Positions 59,633 through 64,000 of a DNA stretch of 64,000 nucleotides are shown one piece after another. Position 1 is the first letter of the stretch; each line of letters starts with the position of its first letter. Under the pieces are notes generated by a model. That model did no database searches. It saw only the letters and a list, made by a program, of their open reading frames with translations, and was not told the origin of the DNA. The position numbers and the translations under genes are program-made. Source of the DNA: Nissolia schottii (lineage: Eukaryota; Streptophyta; Magnoliopsida; Fabales; Fabaceae); the NCBI GenBank assembly GCA_003254905.1, contig QANU01028716.1, positions 539,986 to 603,985 on the forward strand, written 5' to 3'.

Positions 59633-59636
59633 AATT

Positions 59637-60962
59637 TGACACACACCAAAACGTTGCAATTCTAGTGTGCGATCAAATAATAATTTATAAGACTAAGCAA
59701 ACCCCAAAAACATAGTAAAAGGGGCTAGCTTAGGTCGTCTCTCAAGGAAGCAATTAGAACCAATTCAAGTAAAAGTAATCTAGGGGTTTAAATTGGGTGA
59801 ATTTGATTGAAAGAAAATTAATACTTAAATAAAAGCAATATTTTGCACACATTTTTTCCTAGATTAGCAATTAATTATCATTGGTTTCTCAACTAATTAC
59901 TTATAAAAGGAATGTTGTTTCATTAGTCAAAGATCTCTAACTAATGCACAATTTACTTAAAATATTACAATCATCAATCTCCTAAGCATTAACTAATATA
60001 GGAATTAACAACTAAGATCTCAGCATCAAAAGCTAATTACATTCCCAATTGCACAACCTAATCAAATGTTATTAGTTCCAAAAGGTTCCCTAATCCTAAT
60101 TTAATAAATCTTACAATCGTCAGGATCTATCACTTTAGAATTAATCCTAACCAATAACATGCAACCGCTATATTATTAATTAGAAGGGGAAAGAGTTAAA
60201 TTATCATGAAGCACAAAACCTCCAATTAATCCTACTCCTAGAATTACCGCATGCAAGATATTAGGAAATTACTCTTCCATGGATGGAGGGTTCAAACACA
60301 TAAAATAAAGAGAAAAAAAGAGTAAAAAATAACAGAGATTTAAAATAAAAAAAACTTGAATAAAATAACGGAAGAATTTCGTAAATAATTGGGGGCTTGC
60401 ATTGTCAATTCGAGCACTCCAACAATCCTTGAAGAAATAATAACTAAGCACTACTAATATAAAGCTAAAGTGCATAAAATAAAAGAGAAAAGTGCAAAAA
60501 ATAAAAGTGGACGCTGAGTATTAAGCTGTGTGAAGTTCTATCCTTTTCCCTTCAACCTATGTCTATTTATAACCTTCCAGGGGTCAAGAAATTAGGGTTT
60601 CAGGTCCTGGTGGCAAAATCTGACGTTCAGACACGCGCTGCAGCGCTTTTAGTGCGCTTCAGCGACACAACAATTATTGGGCGCTCTAGCGCTTCGGTGG
60701 TAGTTGGGCACTGCAGCACCTTCAAATGTACTTTAGCGTGTTTCTGAGAGTTGTTTGCTCCTTTCTACACTACTTTCTTCCATTCTTAGCTCCTTTTCCG
60801 CCACTTCTTGCACTAACACTCGATTACCTGTGATTCTAACAACTCAAACACAAGATGTTAAACGCATAGGTTACTTGAGACATTTTAATCATTCAAAAAA
60901 TGATGTTTAAACTATAGATTTCTCAATTATGAACAAAAGGGGACAATATGCGAAACATATCA
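59637..60962 (-). mobile_element. Athila-type 5' LTR
   Basis: Read on the minus strand it runs from TGATATGTTTCGC (60,962) to ...GGTGTGTGTCA (59,637), about 1.33 kb. A TATA box TTATAAATAG lies at 60,572-60,563, about 390 bases in, followed by a transcribed region. GC-rich repeats of CGCTGCAGCGC / GCGCT occur at 60,630-60,720. The primer site and gag relic follow directly. The 5' limit is inferred from the TG start. Confidence 0.65.
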
Positions 60963-61470
60963 ATTGATCATCAAAATCACATATTTTTATAATGCAATGT
61001 TCGATTATGGAGTATTAAAATGTGGGATAAATCCTTCTATCAGTATAGCCTGTGCTATGTTGCTAGATTTTCTATTCAATGAGGTCACCATCCGTTACAT
61101 TCTGCATTTGATGAACTCAGTGGTGGGTTGGATTGCTAGAAAAGGTGCTATTGTGGCATTTTTAACCACTAAAATGCACAGTCCTCACATAGATGTGTTG
61201 ACCTCCTCTAGCAGGATGTGTTGAGAGGATAATTCTCTTTTTTGTTTTGCCCTCTTTTCTCTTATTACCAAAAAATAAATAAATAATTACTCATATCTTA
61301 AAAAGTTGATTTCATTACTCTCAATAATAAATGAACTTGATAGTTTCACCAAGAAATTACATTATTGGAAAAATATCAATATTATATAATTATATTTGTT
61401 TTGATCTATGAACATGAGGTGACGTGTCTAAGGATTGCTAACCTATTTCCTCACTTGGTTCAAGCTTCTC
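60963..61470. other. Intergenic sequence, unrecognised open frame
   Basis: An 86-codon plus-strand frame (60,964-61,224) has no family resemblance I can name. Confidence 0.3.
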
Positions 61471-61479
61471 TTGGGTAGT

Positions 61480-61820
61480 ACAACGTTGGAGGTGGACCTG
61501 CAAAGCACTTCAATGCTCAAGTTAAAACACAGTTGTGAGGTGTAGAGTTTAGGATTGATGGCATACCTTAGCTTGACAATGTGCACCCCTTTTATAGTGT
61601 AGGTGGATTAGGGTTTTTCTAGGAAATATGGCCACTAGTCAGTTTCAAGTATCGAGAGATACTTTGAGCTCCTTTGTAACCACCCACACCTCTCTATTCA
61701 AATGTGGGGGTGGGGGAAGACAGTTCTAGGGAGTTTATCTCCACGTCAAGTCCTTGCTGATGTGGCAATTTGAACATCATTGGGTCGTCTGGTTTGAACT
61801 TGGATCAGTGTTGTTTAGGC
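61480..61820 (-). mobile_element. LTR-like fragment, minus strand
   Basis: On the minus strand a strong TATA box CTATAAAAGGGG lies at about 61,597-61,586, followed downstream by sequence ending in TGCTTTGCAGGTCCACC (about 61,510-61,490), as seen in several plant gypsy LTRs. No primer site or partner was found. Confidence 0.35.
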
Positions 61821-64000
61821 TCTGTTATTGGGCCAATGATATTGGACAATACAATATTGATATTCAAAATAGAAAAATAAATTAAAACTCATAAAAATCT
61901 CAATTGACAATGTACCTGAAATAGAGGAGTATTTATTTAAAAATCAATAAACATACTCACCCTATTTTACTCTACTCAGTCTATTTTAATTTATTTGTTA
62001 AATTAGGGTTTACACATATTAAAAAAAATATTAAATGACATCAATAATGATAAAAATAGACTAATTTAATAGAAGGATTTTGCCAAATTTTGTATTGAAA
62101 AAGGAAGAAAGAAAATAAATTATTATATTGAAAAACTAAAATTTTCACGTCTTTAAGTGTACTTACATAAATTCAATTGAATTTAAAATGAAGTGAATAC
62201 ATCTTTGATAAAGTTAATAGAATCAATAGCAAAACAAAGGTTAATGAGACCTACTTTTATTTGATATCATGAAAATTGCTTATGTCTCCTAATTATTAGT
62301 CTAATTATCTTTTTAACAATTTCATGGAGATACTTGATAGTTTTGGGGTATAAAAGGGAAAGAACATATAATATTATTGTGAAGAGTCAACCACAAAAAT
62401 TTATAACGACAATAATTAGATTAAATAATTAAGAACTTAATCATTTATATATAAAAAATACTCCTTTTTATTTTGAGTATATTTAGGTATGAAGCAGTAT
62501 TGGAATTGGATCTACCAAGACTATTTTTATTTTTAATTTTTTTAATGCTGGGGTCTATAAAGACTATGGTATTGATGATGCTTTGGGATGCACAGGGTTC
62601 CACTGTGGTCTTGTCCTTACATGATCATTCCCTTTACTAAAAATTGTGCGCTTTTGGACGACCAAGGGTGACGTGGCGGTTTGTAGTGGGCAGGGGCGTT
62701 TCCCTTTTAAGCACAAAATGTTGGCACGCAGCAGAAACGTTTTCTGAGGTAAATAGATAGAAAACCTAAGGGTATTATAGTCTAACAAAAATGAACTGGA
62801 AAATAAATCAAATAGAAACACATGGAATGAAGGGCCTAGAAAAAAAAAACAGAAAAAAATGAGAAGGAAGTAAAGACCCTTATTATTACTGGTATACTCA
62901 TTATTATGGACTCATGTGAGATAGAGAAAGGTGGAGAGAGAAAATAGACCGATCAAGTGAGATTTGTCAAACTAAAAAGGCAAAAAAGATTAATATAATA
63001 ATTTGGTGGGATAATTTTAACATAATTTTTTTATGTAAATTTCATTATAATAAATTTGGCACATTTATAAAAAAAAATTCGTAAAGTTATCCAAACATTT
63101 TTCAAACAAAAAATGTTTGTGAACAGCTAACTAGATAAAAAAACTCATTTAAAAGTGTAAGATTGTGAAGATTTTAATATATTGAATGTTTCTTTTTGAA
63201 GAAAAAAAAAACCAAATCTTGTGTTCTTTACACGTCTTAAACTAATTGTTAGCAAAATCAATGAGATATTTTTATATGAATATATTTAATAATCTACTAA
63301 ATAAATAAATATTAGTTAACAGTGAATTTTTAATTTTTTCTTTATTAAAAAATGTTATTTTAATATCAAACTTAGTGTTTACACTAAATTTTCATTTGTA
63401 AATCATAGGACTCACACTCATATTAGATGAGTGCGAACTTGATGATGTATTGTAATGGGAAACTTGATGTAAACACAAAATTTTGTGTTAAAATAGCATC
63501 CTCATATTATTTTATAGATTTTCTTAAAATAATATTTAAGAAACACCTTGTTGAATCATTATTAAAAGATGTCTTAAAAATGAGCTGTCTATTTAACTTA
63601 TAATATATCGTGTCAACTCATCACTCACCTCATATTAGATAATAAAAATTTAATGGGGTCCACACACCCCAATATGAATTCATTCAATAGTGTAAGCAAT
63701 GTAAATTAATACGTTGTCTCACACATAAATACAACAGCAATACTAGGATAAGAAACAATAGTTGACAACCTTTTAGATAACTCGCTTGAAAGTATGTATG
63801 ATTTGTATGGATTCTAACCCAATGAATTCCACGCCTTAAAAAAAAATTGTTTAAGAATTATCAAATATAATTTGTCATCCTAGCATTATTCAAAATTCAA
63901 CTGACATTTTGTCTTTAAAAAAAAGTACAAATAAGATCATTAAAATTGAAAAAAAAAATAAGAGAGAGAAAGAGGTAAAAGATCAAAAAAAAAAAAAAAA
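61821..64000. other. Terminal intergenic sequence
   Basis: I see nothing I can name. A few AAACTTAGTGTTTACAC / GTAAACACAAAATTTTGTG words near 63,370-63,490 may be a small hairpin element. The window ends in an A-run. Confidence 0.4.

Noticed and set aside
1-64000. CRISPR array, operon or bacterial-type defence system
   Set aside because: The sequence is plant nuclear DNA with introns and plant transposons. No spaced identical repeats or prokaryotic gene organisation were seen.

Overview
This is nuclear DNA from a flowering plant, very probably a legume (Fabaceae). The evidence is an AT-rich background, TIR-NBS-LRR (TNL) disease-resistance genes of the legume N-like type with conserved GT-AG introns, and dense plant transposons of several classes: CACTA, Mutator-type MITEs, Helitron-like ends, Ty1/copia, and Ty3/gypsy including Athila. 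I cannot name the genus from sequence alone. Few genes look intact. The rest is repeats, gene relics and unrecognised AT-rich sequence.

Region 1-19,620 is a tandem TNL cluster, all on the minus strand. TNL1 (1-4,051) is intact as far as it is seen, but its last exon leaves the window. TNL2 (10,053-14,484) is complete: five exons, 1,176 codons plus stop by my splice model. TNL3 (16,010-18,717) is a pseudogene holding a broken TIR exon and the front part of an NB-ARC exon. The upstream flanks of TNL1 and TNL3 are also duplicated. Between the genes lie a large GC-rich fold-back element around a 604-base assembly gap (5,063-6,239), a copia-type LTR relic, and an inverted pair of about 665 bp repeats that bracket TNL2. 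TNL exon 2 shows a sharp mosaic of near-identity that suggests gene conversion.

Region 19,620-38,200 is gene-poor. It has a Mutator-type MITE with a perfect 9-bp target duplication, a decayed CACTA element with Transposase_24 coding remnants, a likely gypsy solo LTR, and smaller repeats.

Region 38,260-42,340 holds one clear host gene, a short RING-H2 ubiquitin ligase of the BRH1 type. Behind it, on the minus strand, is an intron-containing broken copy of a PDCD2-like (MYND/PDCD2_C) gene.

Region 43,477-64,000 has a second CACTA element (43,477-46,030), a second copy of the MITE (49,769-50,148), a LINE-like scrap, and a retrotransposon pile-up (52,031-60,962): copia LTR with gag and integrase relics, then two related gypsy LTRs, then a minus-strand Athila-type gag-protease with its 5' LTR. 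The last 3 kb carry an LTR-like fragment and otherwise nothing I recognise.

The functional theme is innate immunity. TNLs are intracellular receptors, and the cluster shows duplication, transposon damage and sequence exchange. I saw no clearly new multi-gene system. The most unusual items are the C-terminal repeat expansion in TNL2, the exchange mosaic, the pseudogene cut exactly at a Helitron-like end, and a possible gene-fragment capture inside TNL3.
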